The notes below the pieces were generated by a model. The model was not told where the DNA came from. It searched no databases and worked only from the letters and a program-made list of their open reading frames with translations. Below are positions 49,995 through 59,202 of a DNA stretch of 64,000 bases, piece by piece. The number at the start of each line of letters is the position of its first letter. Within the stretch, counting starts at the first letter, position 1. Origin of the DNA: Arthrospiribacter ruber (lineage in GTDB: Bacteria > Bacteroidota > Bacteroidia > Cytophagales > Cyclobacteriaceae); assembly GCF_019343195.1 (NCBI RefSeq), contig NZ_RPHB01000005.1, positions 62,001 to 126,000 of the forward strand. The letters are read 5' to 3'. The position numbers and the translations under genes were made by a program.

Positions 49995-50705
49995 ATGCAA
50001 TATTCAAATCAAAAAAGACTTTTGGTCGCTGTAGACTGTATTATTTTCGGTTTTGACGGAAGTGAATACAAGTTGCTTCTTATACAAAGGGGATTCGCTC
50101 CTGAAAAGGAAAAATGGAGTCTCATGGGAGGTTTTGTTCAGGAAACTGAATCTCTAGATGAAGCCGCTAACAGAATCCTGAATCAATTGACCGGATTGCA
50201 TGATATCTATATGGAGCAGATTCAGGCATTCAGCAGGCCAGACAGGGACCCCATAGAAAGAGTGTTGGCTATACCCTATGTCGCTTTGATTGATATAGAA
50301 AAATACCAACGTCAAATCAATGACAACTTTCATGCACATTGGTTTCCACTCAAATCTTTGCCTAAATTGATTTTTGATCATCAGGAAATGGTAGACCTTG
50401 CATTAAATAAACTGAGGTATAAGGCAGCTTTTCATCCCATCCTATTCGAACTTTTACCTGATAAATTCACCTTACCGCAGTTGCAGGCCATGTACGAAGG
50501 TCTTTATGAAACTAAGATTGACAAAAGGAATTTTACCCGCAAACTACTTTCTACCAACCTGCTGAAAAAGGAAAAAGAAAAAGATAAATCAAGCTCCAAG
50601 AAAGGAGCATATTATTACAGTTTGGATGAAGGGCACTATAAAGACAATTTTTTGAGTATTCACAACTTTATGCCAAAGAGTGAAATCTTCTTCGAAAGCA
50701 ATTAA
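49995..50705 (+). CDS. araR: Nudix-type arabinose regulator AraR
   Basis: The 236-residue protein has a Nudix-fold domain (about 1-150) and a winged helix (about 155-236), the NrtR-family layout characterised for Bacteroides AraR. The Nudix box is degenerate: counting from Gly46, the three catalytic glutamates of REUxEE are Ile61, Gln64 and Leu65, so it senses a ligand without hydrolysing it. Known AraR binds L-arabinose and controls arabinose genes. It lies between the esterase and the symporter-araA pair. Six palindromes of the form TAAGTGT-N7-ACAYTTA in this window are its likely targets. Confidence 0.92.
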   Translation: MQYSNQKRLLVAVDCIIFGFDGSEYKLLLIQRGFAPEKEKWSLMGGFVQETESLDEAANRILNQLTGLHDIYMEQIQAFSRPDRDPIERVLAIPYVALIDIEKYQRQINDNFHAHWFPLKSLPKLIFDHQEMVDLALNKLRYKAAFHPILFELLPDKFTLPQLQAMYEGLYETKIDKRNFTRKLLSTNLLKKEKEKDKSSSKKGAYYYSLDEGHYKDNFLSIHNFMPKSEIFFESN

Positions 50706-50735
50706 TTTTTTGCCAAAATTTTTTTATCACAATTT

Positions 50736-50758
50736 TTATGTGTAATTAAGACACTTAA
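50736..50758. promoter_or_regulatory. AraR-like site upstream of symporter-araA
   Basis: TTATGTGT-N7-ACACTTAA lies 48 bases upstream of the symporter start, in the 101-base gap after araR. Confidence 0.7.
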
Positions 50759-50806
50759 TTACTTAAACCTATTTAATAACATCTCGATAAACCCCCAATA
50801 AACCTA

Positions 50807-52681
50807 ATGGAATCAGGCTTTTCCACATTAGATTATATAGTTTTTGCTGTATATGCCACCATCATAGTAGCAGTAGGACTCTATGTCTCCAGGACTAAAA
50901 AAGGTATCCAGAAAACCGCTCAGGAATATTTTTTGGCTGATAAATCTCTAACATGGTGGGCTGTAGGAGCTTCCCTCATTGCGGCTAATATTTCTGCAGA
51001 ACACTTTATAGGTACATCAGGATCAGGTTTTGCCATAGGACTGGGAATAGCTGCATACGAATGGATAGCTGCTGTGACCTTGATCATTGTTGCCAAGTAT
51101 TTCCTACCGGTGTTTCTTAAAAATGGCATATACACCATGCCACAATTCCTGAAGTCGAGATTTGATGGAAGGGTTAGTACAGCCTTTGCAGTATTTTGGC
51201 TTTTGGTGTATGTTTTTGTCAACTTAACATCAGTAAGTTATTTGGGAGCTTTGGCTTTAGAAAAAATCATGGGGGTTCCCCTTCAATATGGCATCATAGG
51301 TTTATTGATCTTCTCAGGAATTTACTCCATATATGGAGGCCTGGAAGCTGTAGCATGGACAGACGTTGTGCAGGTAGTAGTTTTGATAGCGGGTGGGCTT
51401 ATCACTACATATTTGGCGCTTGATGCTGTTGGTGATGGTTCGGGTATTTTTGTGGGCATGTCCAACCTTTATGAAGGTGCTAAAGAGCACTTTGTAATGA
51501 TCATACCTCAAGGAGAAATCATGATTCCTGATGGTGAAGGTGGCTTAAAAGATGCCTACCAAGACCTGCCTGGTATTGCAGTAATTCTAGGGGCTATGTG
51601 GTTGACCAATATAGGTTATTGGGGATTCAATCAATACATCATTCAGAAAGGATTGGCAGCAAAAAGTATAGATGAAGCCAAAAAAGGATTGATCTTTGCG
51701 GGTTATCTTAAAATTTTAATTCCGGTTTTGGTTGTCATACCGGGAATAGCTGCTTGGGTGTTGATCAACAAATCCAGCCCCGAAGAATTGTCAGCCATGC
51801 TCAATCTGCCGATAGAACAGATTGGAACGATTGATAAATCAGACGAAGCTTATCCTTGGCTTTTGAAAAACTTCGTGCCTGCAGGGATCAGAGGTTTGGC
51901 CTTTGCAGCGCTCGCTGCGGCTATTGTCTCTTCACTTGCTTCAATGATCAACAGTACTTCCACAATTTTCACAATGGATATTTACCGGGAATTTTTCAAT
52001 CCCAAAGCCAACAACAGGCAGTTGGTAAACTCAGGGAGACTGGTAGCCGTGGTTGCTTTATTGATTGCCATGTTTGTTGCCCCGCAACTTGCTACTTTGG
52101 ATCAAGTTTTCCAATATATTCAAGAATACACCGGCTATATCTATCCTGGAGTAGTTGCCGTTTTCTGTATGGGATTATTCTGGAGACAGATTACGGCAAA
52201 CGGGGCCTTGTGGACAGCAATAGCCACCTTACCTGCCGGCATCTTATGCAAGGTGATTTATCCTGACATGCCTTTTATCCTACGGATGGGATATGTTTTT
52301 ATCTTCTTGCTTCTAGTTGCTTCAGTAATAAGCTTTACTGAAAAAAAGTCTTTTCTCAACCCAGATTACCGCGAAAAAAGCAAAGCAGGAAACACAGTGA
52401 CAATCTCTTCTTTCTTTATGATATTGGGTATAGCAATTGCTGCTCTTGCCTTTATTCAATTCGATGTCTGGGGAAAATTTGGAATTGAATCCGCCTTTAT
52501 GATGGCCTCCCTTCTTTTGATGCTGGGTGTCATTTTTTATACCAATGTAAGGTTAAAAACAGCAGACCCTAAATCACTTTCAACTGATCCTGCGCTTTTC
52601 AACACGGCCACGCCGTTTAACCTTTCAGCAGCAGGAATCATATTGATCGTGGGATTACTATATTATTTCTTTTGGATGTAA
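50807..52681 (+). CDS. Sodium/solute symporter, probable L-arabinose transporter
   Basis: The 624-residue inner-membrane protein of the SSS (SGLT-like) family has about 14 membrane segments. It carries NISAEHFIGTSGSGF in the first core helix, the YGGLEAVAWTDVVQ segment and the SMINSTSTIFTMDIYREF signature. It would import sugar with sodium. It is 21 bases before araA and downstream of an AraR-like site, which points to L-arabinose, although related symporters also carry xylose or galactose. Confidence 0.93.
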   Translation: MESGFSTLDYIVFAVYATIIVAVGLYVSRTKKGIQKTAQEYFLADKSLTWWAVGASLIAANISAEHFIGTSGSGFAIGLGIAAYEWIAAVTLIIVAKYFLPVFLKNGIYTMPQFLKSRFDGRVSTAFAVFWLLVYVFVNLTSVSYLGALALEKIMGVPLQYGIIGLLIFSGIYSIYGGLEAVAWTDVVQVVVLIAGGLITTYLALDAVGDGSGIFVGMSNLYEGAKEHFVMIIPQGEIMIPDGEGGLKDAYQDLPGIAVILGAMWLTNIGYWGFNQYIIQKGLAAKSIDEAKKGLIFAGYLKILIPVLVVIPGIAAWVLINKSSPEELSAMLNLPIEQIGTIDKSDEAYPWLLKNFVPAGIRGLAFAALAAAIVSSLASMINSTSTIFTMDIYREFFNPKANNRQLVNSGRLVAVVALLIAMFVAPQLATLDQVFQYIQEYTGYIYPGVVAVFCMGLFWRQITANGALWTAIATLPAGILCKVIYPDMPFILRMGYVFIFLLLVASVISFTEKKSFLNPDYREKSKAGNTVTISSFFMILGIAIAALAFIQFDVWGKFGIESAFMMASLLLMLGVIFYTNVRLKTADPKSLSTDPALFNTATPFNLSAAGIILIVGLLYYFFWM

Positions 52682-52702
52682 AATATAAAAATAACAAACC
52701 TA

Positions 52703-54196
52703 ATGATGAACGACCTAAAACTTAATCAGGTATGGCTGATCACAGGAAGCCAACACCTTTATGGTGAAGAGACTTTAAAGCAAGTAGCAGAACATTCTCA
52801 AACCATTGCCAAGTCACTTAATGAGCAAAAAGGAATAAGTGTAGAAATTGTCTATAAACCAATAGTAAAAACTTCTGAAGAGATTTATGCAGTTTGTCAA
52901 GAAGCCAATCAAGATAAGTCATGCATAGGACTTATCACATGGATGCATACCTTCTCTCCGGCTAAGATGTGGATTTCAGGACTGAAAGTTCTACAGAAGC
53001 CCCTACTCCATCTTCATACCCAGTTCAATAGGGACATACCTTGGAATGATATTGACATGGATTTTATGAACCTGAATCAAAGTGCGCATGGGGACAGGGA
53101 ATTCGGGTTTATTGTATCCAGAATGAATATTGAGCGAAAAGTGGTCACAGGTCATTGGCAGGATCCTGCAGCCATAAGACAGATTGATGCTTGGGCAAGG
53201 GCTGCTTCAGCATGGGCAGATTGGCAGGGTGCCAAGTTTGCGAGGTTTGGAGACAATATGAGAAATGTGGCGGTGACTGAGGGGGATAAAGTGGAAGCTG
53301 AGCTGAAATTTGGATTCGCAGTAAATACTTTCCCTGTCGGTGACTTGGTAGCCTATGTCAATGCTGCTACTGAAAATGAGGTCAAAGCGCTGATCGATGA
53401 GTATGAAGCAAGCTATATTATGGCTGACAATCTTAAGAAAGGTGCTAATCGGAGGTCTTCTTTGATAGACGCTGCTCAGATTGAAGTCGGAATGCGCAAC
53501 TTCCTGAAAGAAGGTGGTTTTAAAGGTTTCAGCAACACATTTGAGGATTTGCACGGGATGAAGCAACTTCCCGGAATTGCTACACAAAGGCTGATGGCTG
53601 AGGGTTATGGTTATGCCGGAGAAGGAGATTGGAAAACTGCTGCACTTGTCAGAGCAATGAAAGTAATGGGAACAGGTTTGGAAGGCGGAAATGCCTTTAT
53701 GGAAGATTATACTTATCATTTTGATCCTGAAAACAGCATGGTATTGGGTGCTCATATGCTAGAGGTAGATCCGGTATTGGCGGCAGAAAAACCAAAATGC
53801 GAAGTCCATCCTTTGGGAATAGGAGGAAAAGAAGATCCTGTAAGATTGGTATTCAATGGCAAAGGCGGTGCGGCTCTGAATGCCTCTCTTGTGGACATGG
53901 GCAATAGGTTTAGATTGGTCGTAAATGCCGTAGAAGCAGTGGAAATCCCACAGGATCTTCCAAAGCTACCGGTAGCAAGGGTGATGTGGAAACCTTTGCC
54001 TGACATGCAAACAGGCTGTTCAGCTTGGATTTATGCCGGGGGTGCACACCATACCTGCTTTAGTCAGAACCTGAGCACTGAACACCTAGAAGATTTTGCA
54101 AAAATTGCCGGTATCGAAAATGTGACCATCGATCAAAACACGCAGTTGAAGCAACTTCAAAATGAATTGCGCTGGAGCTCTAAGTATTATTCATAA
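52703..54196 (+). CDS. araA: L-arabinose isomerase
   Basis: The 497-residue cytoplasmic enzyme begins with [16 protein letters not shown] and matches AraA in length and in motifs such as [22 protein letters not shown] and [14 protein letters not shown]. It converts L-arabinose to L-ribulose, the first step before AraB and AraD. It shares a transcript with the symporter and ends at a strong terminator. Confidence 0.97.
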   Translation: MMNDLKLNQVWLITGSQHLYGEETLKQVAEHSQTIAKSLNEQKGISVEIVYKPIVKTSEEIYAVCQEANQDKSCIGLITWMHTFSPAKMWISGLKVLQKPLLHLHTQFNRDIPWNDIDMDFMNLNQSAHGDREFGFIVSRMNIERKVVTGHWQDPAAIRQIDAWARAASAWADWQGAKFARFGDNMRNVAVTEGDKVEAELKFGFAVNTFPVGDLVAYVNAATENEVKALIDEYEASYIMADNLKKGANRRSSLIDAAQIEVGMRNFLKEGGFKGFSNTFEDLHGMKQLPGIATQRLMAEGYGYAGEGDWKTAALVRAMKVMGTGLEGGNAFMEDYTYHFDPENSMVLGAHMLEVDPVLAAEKPKCEVHPLGIGGKEDPVRLVFNGKGGAALNASLVDMGNRFRLVVNAVEAVEIPQDLPKLPVARVMWKPLPDMQTGCSAWIYAGGAHHTCFSQNLSTEHLEDFAKIAGIENVTIDQNTQLKQLQNELRWSSKYYS

Positions 54197-54201
54197 AAAG
54201 T

Positions 54202-54241
54202 AAAGAGGCTGACATTTTGAAAAACCAGCCTCTTTTTTTTT
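54202..54241 (+). terminator. Terminator after araA
   Basis: AAAGAGGCTG (54202-54211) pairs exactly with 54226-54235 and runs into a T tract ending near 54241. It lies 6 bases after the araA stop. Confidence 0.9.
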
Positions 54242-54409
54242 CTATCCCCAACTCTGTTTGGTCGATAAATAAATTTTTTAATAGTTTAAGAGTAAAAAAT
54301 AATATTTATAATATAAAAACTAAATTTTTCATATATTTTTGAACTACATATTTGTTTCTTTTTAAACGTATGAAGTTTATCATTAAAAAATCCAACAACA
54401 TCAATTATC

Positions 54410-54868
54410 ATGAGAAAAATTCTGCACTTAATTTTACTTTCTTTTTTTTGGATAATTACTTCCAATGTACATGCACAAAGCCAAACTGAAAATGACCAAA
54501 CATTCAAAGGGCCCATACAAAAAGGCAAATACACTTTGGGTGGAAACTTCTTTATTGGTGAGGGCATTACATCTGTGCAGGCAGGTGTAGGTTATTTCTT
54601 TTCAGATAAAATAGGACTCGGCATTGACGGAACTTATGTGAATGAATTGTTTTTAGTTCAGTTACTACCAAGGTATTATTTCCATGTTCTTGACAATACC
54701 TATATCTTTTTGGAGCTTGGCGTTACCGCAGGAGATATTTTTGGCGTTTCGGGTGGAGCTGGAGTGACTTATTTCATCAATGAACGGATTGGACTTCAGG
54801 GAAGACTCAACAATTTTAGCGGAGGTGGTGTAGGAATGGTGGTATTGTTTGGCGGGAAAAACAGATGA
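54410..54868 (+). CDS. Small outer-membrane beta-barrel protein
   Basis: The 152-residue protein has a signal peptide (about 1-23, VHAQ). Alternating amphipathic strands rich in Gly and aromatics follow (YTLGGNFFIGEG, VGYFFSDKIGLGIDGTY, GAGVTYFINERIGLQGRL), typical of an outer-membrane beta-barrel of the OmpA/OprF-like kind. No specific family or substrate is evident. It is a single gene between the araA terminator and the transketolase terminator and appears unrelated to the operons around it. Confidence 0.75.
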   Translation: MRKILHLILLSFFWIITSNVHAQSQTENDQTFKGPIQKGKYTLGGNFFIGEGITSVQAGVGYFFSDKIGLGIDGTYVNELFLVQLLPRYYFHVLDNTYIFLELGVTAGDIFGVSGGAGVTYFINERIGLQGRLNNFSGGGVGMVVLFGGKNR

Positions 54869-55027
54869 TATTAGGAATATTCAAACATCTCCTAGAAGTT
54901 GAATTAGTTTTTAAAGAAGATACTAATTGATATTAAGTTGATACTGGGATATTTATTTACCTGACATCAAGAATTGACTTTACTACCTTGGTTAGTGCTT
55001 TCTTCCGGATATTTCAACAAAAATAAC

Positions 55028-55056
55028 AAAAGGATCAGGCTGCGCCTGATCCTTTT
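55028..55056. terminator. Bidirectional terminator between barrel and transketolase genes
   Basis: AAAAGGATCAGGC (55028-55040) pairs exactly with 55044-55056 over a 3-base loop. A- and T-runs on both sides let it serve both strands, mainly the transketolase operon ending at 55095. Confidence 0.9.
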
Positions 55057-55094
55057 GTTTAGGTAAAATCCAAATTGGAATTTTCATCACTATT

Positions 55095-56069
55095 TCACCC
55101 TGATTTTCTTCTCAGAGCGATTTTAGCTTTTTTCACAATATTCTCGGCATTCAGTCCATATTTTTCCAGGAGCTGTGTCGGCGTACCTGATTCTCCAAAG
55201 GAATCGTTGACCCCCACATACTCCAGCGGAGCAGGATGGTTTCTGATCAGTGTCTGGGCGATACTGTCCCCCAAACCTCCGTTGAGCTGATGCTCTTCGG
55301 CAGATACCGCGCAGCCTGTCTTGGCTACAGAGTCCAATATAGCTTCGGTATCCAATGGTTTGATGGTGTGGATGTTGATTACCTCGGCGGAAATGCCTTC
55401 CTCTCTCAACATGGCTTCCGCTACCACTGCTTCCCATACCAGGTGGCCTGTGGCAAAGATGGTCACGTCCTTGCCATCGATCATTTTCCAGGCCTTGCCG
55501 ATCTCAAACTTCTGGTCTGCAGGGGTGAATATAGGCCAGCTTGGTCTGCCGAACCTGAGGTAGGCAGGACCTACATGGTCCACCAATGCCAGTGTCGCGG
55601 CCTTGGTCTGATTGTAGTCACAGGGATTGATCACTGTCATGTGCGGCAGCATTCTCATCATGCCCAGGTCTTCCAGTATCTGGTGCGTGGCACCGTCCTC
55701 GCCCAGCGTAAGGCCGGCATGGGAGGCGCAGATTTTCACATTCTTGTCCGAATAGGCCACAGACTGTCTGATCTGGTCGTAGACACGTCCTGTGGAGAAA
55801 TTGGCAAAGGTGCCCGTGAAAGGGATTTTGCCCCCTATGGTCATACCGGCGGCAAGTCCTATCATGTTGGCTTCCGCGATACCTACCTGGAAAAACCTCT
55901 CGGGAAATTCCTTCTGGAAGGCCCCCATTTTCAGTGAACCTATCAGGTCGGCACAGAGGCCTACCACATTGGGGTTGTTTCTTCCTGCTTCCAGCAGTCC
56001 GTCACCGAAGCCGGAGCGTGTGTCCTTCTTTTCGGTATAGGTGTATTTTAAGTCAAGTGTCTTTTCCAT
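55095..56069 (-). CDS. Transketolase, C-terminal subunit
   Basis: The 324-residue protein covers the pyrimidine-binding and C-terminal domains of a split transketolase (IAEANMIGLAAGM, GLTLGEDGATHQ, HTIKPLD, EEHQLNGGLG). With the N-terminal subunit encoded one base upstream it forms the complete enzyme that feeds xylulose 5-phosphate from arabinose and xylose into the pentose phosphate pathway. Base composition is clearly higher in GC than neighbouring genes (39 of 60 bases in 55681-55740 by hand count). An AraR-like site lies upstream of the pair. Confidence 0.94.
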   Translation of the reverse strand: MEKTLDLKYTYTEKKDTRSGFGDGLLEAGRNNPNVVGLCADLIGSLKMGAFQKEFPERFFQVGIAEANMIGLAAGMTIGGKIPFTGTFANFSTGRVYDQIRQSVAYSDKNVKICASHAGLTLGEDGATHQILEDLGMMRMLPHMTVINPCDYNQTKAATLALVDHVGPAYLRFGRPSWPIFTPADQKFEIGKAWKMIDGKDVTIFATGHLVWEAVVAEAMLREEGISAEVINIHTIKPLDTEAILDSVAKTGCAVSAEEHQLNGGLGDSIAQTLIRNHPAPLEYVGVNDSFGESGTPTQLLEKYGLNAENIVKKAKIALRRKSG

Positions 56070-56070
56070 T

Positions 56071-56922
56071 TCAGTAGTCTCCTAATGTTTCTTCCAATTG
56101 TCCCAGGGCATTTTCAAGCTGTTCGTCATTCGGTGCCACGCCGTGCCATTTGTGCGTGCCGACCATAAAGTCCACCCCGTAGCCCATTTCTGTGTGGAGC
56201 AGGATCATCACGGGCTTGCCCTGTCCGGTCAGGGACTTCGCCTTGGCCAAGCCTTCCAGTACGGAAGCCATGTCGTTTCCTTTTTCGATATTGACGATCT
56301 GCCAGCCAAAAGCTTCCCACTTGGCTCCGAGGTCTATCAGGTCCATGACCTTTTCGGTAGGGCCGTCGATCTGCTGTCTGTTCAGGTCAATGGCAGCGAT
56401 CAGGTTGTCCACCTTGTGGTGGGCCGCATACATGGCAGCTTCCCATACCTGTCCTTCCTGCTGCTCACCGTCACCCATCATCACATAGACAAGCTTGTCA
56501 TCCTGGTTGAGTTTTTTGGTCTGTGCCGCACCGATTCCCACAGAAAGTCCCTGTCCAAGAGAACCCGAGGCAATCCTGATTCCGGGAAGTCCTTCTTCTG
56601 TAGCCGGATGGCCCTGAAGCCTGGAATTGATTTTACGGAAGGTGCCCAGTTCGGGAACACCGAAGTAACCTGATCTGGCCAACACACTGTACCAGAGTGC
56701 AGACACGTGTCCGTTGGAAAGGAAGAAAAGGTCTTCTCCTTTTCCGTCCATTTTGAAGTCGGAGTCATGCTCCATTTCATTGAAAAAGAGTGCGACAACA
56801 TATTCGCACATGCCAAGGGCAGCTCCCGGGTGGCCTGACTGCACGGCATGCACCATGCGAAGACAGTCCCTTCGGACCTGGGAACAGATTCCTTCGAGAT
56901 GATCGATTGAGTGTTTTTCCAT
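56071..56922 (-). CDS. Transketolase, N-terminal subunit
   Basis: The 283-residue protein is the thiamine-diphosphate-binding half of transketolase, with SGHPGAALGMCEYV, GSLGQGLSVGIG and the ThDP motif GDGEQQEGQVWEAA...DLNRQQIDGP. It is followed after one base by the C-terminal subunit. An AraR-like palindrome at 56981-57003 lies 59 bases upstream of the start, which fits the use of AraD-derived xylulose 5-phosphate. Like its partner it has elevated GC. Confidence 0.94.
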   Translation of the reverse strand: MEKHSIDHLEGICSQVRRDCLRMVHAVQSGHPGAALGMCEYVVALFFNEMEHDSDFKMDGKGEDLFFLSNGHVSALWYSVLARSGYFGVPELGTFRKINSRLQGHPATEEGLPGIRIASGSLGQGLSVGIGAAQTKKLNQDDKLVYVMMGDGEQQEGQVWEAAMYAAHHKVDNLIAAIDLNRQQIDGPTEKVMDLIDLGAKWEAFGWQIVNIEKGNDMASVLEGLAKAKSLTGQGKPVMILLHTEMGYGVDFMVGTHKWHGVAPNDEQLENALGQLEETLGDY

Positions 56923-56980
56923 TGTATTGGAATTAATAGGTTCTATTGTTTCGGTTTGAGATAAATTACAAACCTTTAAA

Positions 56981-57003
56981 TTAAGTGTTATTATTACATT
57001 TAA
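56981..57003. promoter_or_regulatory. AraR-like site upstream of transketolase
   Basis: TTAAGTGT-N7-ACATTTAA lies between the divergent transketolase operon (59 bases to its start) and the GH43 pseudogene (160 bases). Confidence 0.7.
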
Positions 57004-57162
57004 AAAGCTTTTGGATTAAAAGTGTACCTGAAATCATAAATATCATATTATTGTCAAAACTTACTTTCCATTTACAACCGTTTTACATACCAATTTGGAA
57101 AAAATTATTGCTATCAATAATGAAAAAGTAAATTCACTTTTAAAAGAAAAATCATTGAACCT

Positions 57163-57646
57163 ATGAGAACTACATATTTATCATATCTCCTTATTTTCAT
57201 AATTGCATGTAATCCATCTGAGACAAAAGAAAAAAAAGAGGTATTTTCAGGAAATCCTGTTTTTGACGGCTGGTATGCAGATCCAGAAGCGATCATTTAT
57301 GTTTATCCGAGACGGAAAATACTACTTCATGTGGTCTGAGGGTGGATGGACAGGACCTGATTACAGGGTTGCCTATGCCATTTCAGACAGTCCTTTTGGG
57401 CCTTTTGAAAGAGAAGGAGTGATATTAGAGCAGGATGACAATATAGGGCGTGGTGCTGGACATCATTCTGTATTGAAAATCCCTGAGACGGATGACTTCT
57501 ACATTGTCTATCATAGAAGGCCTTTGGAAGAAAGCGACCGAAATCATCGGGTCACCTGTATAGATAAAATGGAATTTGATGAAAACGGGAAAATTCTTCC
57601 TGTAACAATGACTTTTGAAGGCGTACCTGCAAGACCTCTAAAATAA
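57163..57646 (+). pseudogene. GH43 pseudogene with internal deletion and frame change
   Basis: A start at 57163 gives a lipoprotein signal (FIIAC) and the beginning of a GH43 domain (NPVFDGWYADPEAII), then stops at 57337-57339. The next frame, from about 57290, continues with the C-terminal part of the same type of GH43 protein (RDGKYYFMWSEGGWTGPDYRVAYA to the stop at 57646). About 45 and 117 residues remain, where the family needs roughly 300 or more, so the middle of the propeller, including the second catalytic Asp and probably Glu, is gone. The junction lies near ATCATTTATG at 57288-57300. A terminator still follows at 57705. Confidence 0.85.
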
Positions 57647-57704
57647 GACATCCTGAAAGTCAGTTTTATCCTACCTATATTGAAATTGCAAGCCTGACTT
57701 CCAG

Positions 57705-57736
57705 AAAATCCATTTCCAAAAAAATGGATTTTTTTT
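57705..57736 (+). terminator. Terminator after GH43 pseudogene
   Basis: AAAATCCATTT (57705-57715) pairs with 57722-57732 over 6 bases and is followed by a T-run to 57736. Confidence 0.85.
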
Positions 57737-57737
57737 G

Positions 57738-57757
57738 TTTCAAATTTTTATTTGAAA
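57738..57757. promoter_or_regulatory. Inverted repeat upstream of esterase
   Basis: TTTCAAAT (57738-57745) and ATTTGAAA (57750-57757) form a perfect dyad with a 4-base spacer, 43 bases before the esterase start. It is a possible operator or a chance AT-rich dyad. Confidence 0.35.
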
Positions 57758-57799
57758 TTCCAAATATCTATTTTCACAAAATGAGACAATAGAAATTTT

Positions 57800-58999
57800 A
57801 TGAACAAAAACCTAATTTACCTAATCGCGCTATTTGTGTCTTTCACATTCACAACACAGGCACAAGAAGCCTTATTTGGCGCTCAGCAAATCACATCACC
57901 TGAAATAAAAGATGATCAGACGGTCATTTTCAGGGTTTTGGCTCCCAATGCAAAAGAAGTAGAAATTACAGGAGATTTTCTTCCAACCCAAAAAATCGAC
58001 TCTCCTATGGGCCAAGTAGATGGGCCTGGAAAAGTAGCAATGAAAAAAGGAGAGAGTGGTATCTGGGAATTTACCTCAGAAAAACTAAGTCCTGAACTGT
58101 ACAATTACTCTTTTATCATTGACGGATTTAAGACAACAGATCCTAACAATCCTTTTTTGATCAGAGATGTCGCCTCTGTAACCAATATTTTCATCATTGG
58201 GGGTGCACATGCCGATTTGTATAAAGTAAATGATGTACCTCATGGTACCGTAGCCAGAAGGTGGTATGACTCTCCTGGACTGGGAATCAAAAGAAGGCTG
58301 ACTGTCTACACTCCTCCCGGCTATGAGAATTCACAGGATAAATTACCTGTCTTGTACCTCCTTCATGGTGCTGGTGGAGATGAAGAGGCATGGATTTCTC
58401 TAGGTAGAACAGCTCAGATAATGGATAATCTTATAGCAAAAGGAAAGGCTAAACCCATGATAGTAGTGATGCCAAATGGAAATGTAGCTCAGGACGCAGC
58501 ACCAGGAGAAGGGCATAAGGGATTCTACAAGCCACAATTTATGCAACCAAGAACCATGGATGGTGACTATGAAGCCAATTTCAAAGATATCATCAACTTC
58601 GTCGAAAATAACTATAGGGTCAAAGCCGAGAAATCTGGTAGGGCAATAGCAGGTCTTTCCATGGGGGGATTCCATACCATTCACATTTCCCGCTACCATC
58701 CAAACACTTTTGACTACATAGGCCCATTCTCTGCTGCTATCATGCCCAGAGAAGATGCTTCTGGCAAAGATGTGTACAAAAACATGGATGAGGGACTCAA
58801 AACCCAAAAAGAAAATGGATATAAGCTTTATTGGATCGCTATTGGAAAAACGGACTTCCTCTACGATGCCAACACTGAATACAGAAAAAAACTGGATGAC
58901 TTAGGAATGCCTTATGAGTATGTGGAAAGCGAAGGAGGACACACCTGGAGAAACTGGAGGGTTTATTTGAGCGAATTTGCACCTCAATTATTCCAATAA
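57800..58999 (+). CDS. CE1-type esterase with N-terminal CBM48/E-set domain
   Basis: The 399-residue exported protein (signal peptide about 1-21) has an E-set/CBM48-like domain (about 30-135) and an alpha/beta hydrolase with the intact LLHGAGGDEEAW oxyanion motif. Nucleophile Ser287 lies in GLSMGG, with a probable acid Asp352 and His381 in GGHTW. The layout is the same as in the esterase at 33818 but with the canonical oxyanion motif. It probably acts as a feruloyl or acetyl-xylan esterase on arabinoxylan side groups. It is a single gene between two hairpin terminators. Confidence 0.9.
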   Translation: MNKNLIYLIALFVSFTFTTQAQEALFGAQQITSPEIKDDQTVIFRVLAPNAKEVEITGDFLPTQKIDSPMGQVDGPGKVAMKKGESGIWEFTSEKLSPELYNYSFIIDGFKTTDPNNPFLIRDVASVTNIFIIGGAHADLYKVNDVPHGTVARRWYDSPGLGIKRRLTVYTPPGYENSQDKLPVLYLLHGAGGDEEAWISLGRTAQIMDNLIAKGKAKPMIVVMPNGNVAQDAAPGEGHKGFYKPQFMQPRTMDGDYEANFKDIINFVENNYRVKAEKSGRAIAGLSMGGFHTIHISRYHPNTFDYIGPFSAAIMPREDASGKDVYKNMDEGLKTQKENGYKLYWIAIGKTDFLYDANTEYRKKLDDLGMPYEYVESEGGHTWRNWRVYLSEFAPQLFQ

Positions 59000-59093
59000 A
59001 CACAAATGCAATCTTAGAAACTATAAAAAAATTTAGCTCTTATTTACAAGGTAAATTTCAAACAAACCACAGCCTATCAAACCTAAGTTAAAA

Positions 59094-59118
59094 AGCCCGG
59101 TTAGTCCGGGCTATTTTT
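59094..59118 (+). terminator. Terminator after esterase
   Basis: AGCCCGG (59094-59100) pairs with CCGGGCT (59106-59112) over a 5-base loop, followed by TTTTT at 59114-59118. Confidence 0.9.
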
Positions 59119-59202
59119 ATGCCTTTTTTGAAATTCGGCTCAATAATTTAACACTTTTCCCAGACTTTGACTCTAAGACACCCACACCAACAATGTCTCA
59201 AA

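Noticed and set aside
55236-55937. 233-codon plus-strand frame
   Set aside because: It is antisense to the transketolase C-terminal subunit and open only because of the high-GC codons there; the translation has no recognisable domain.
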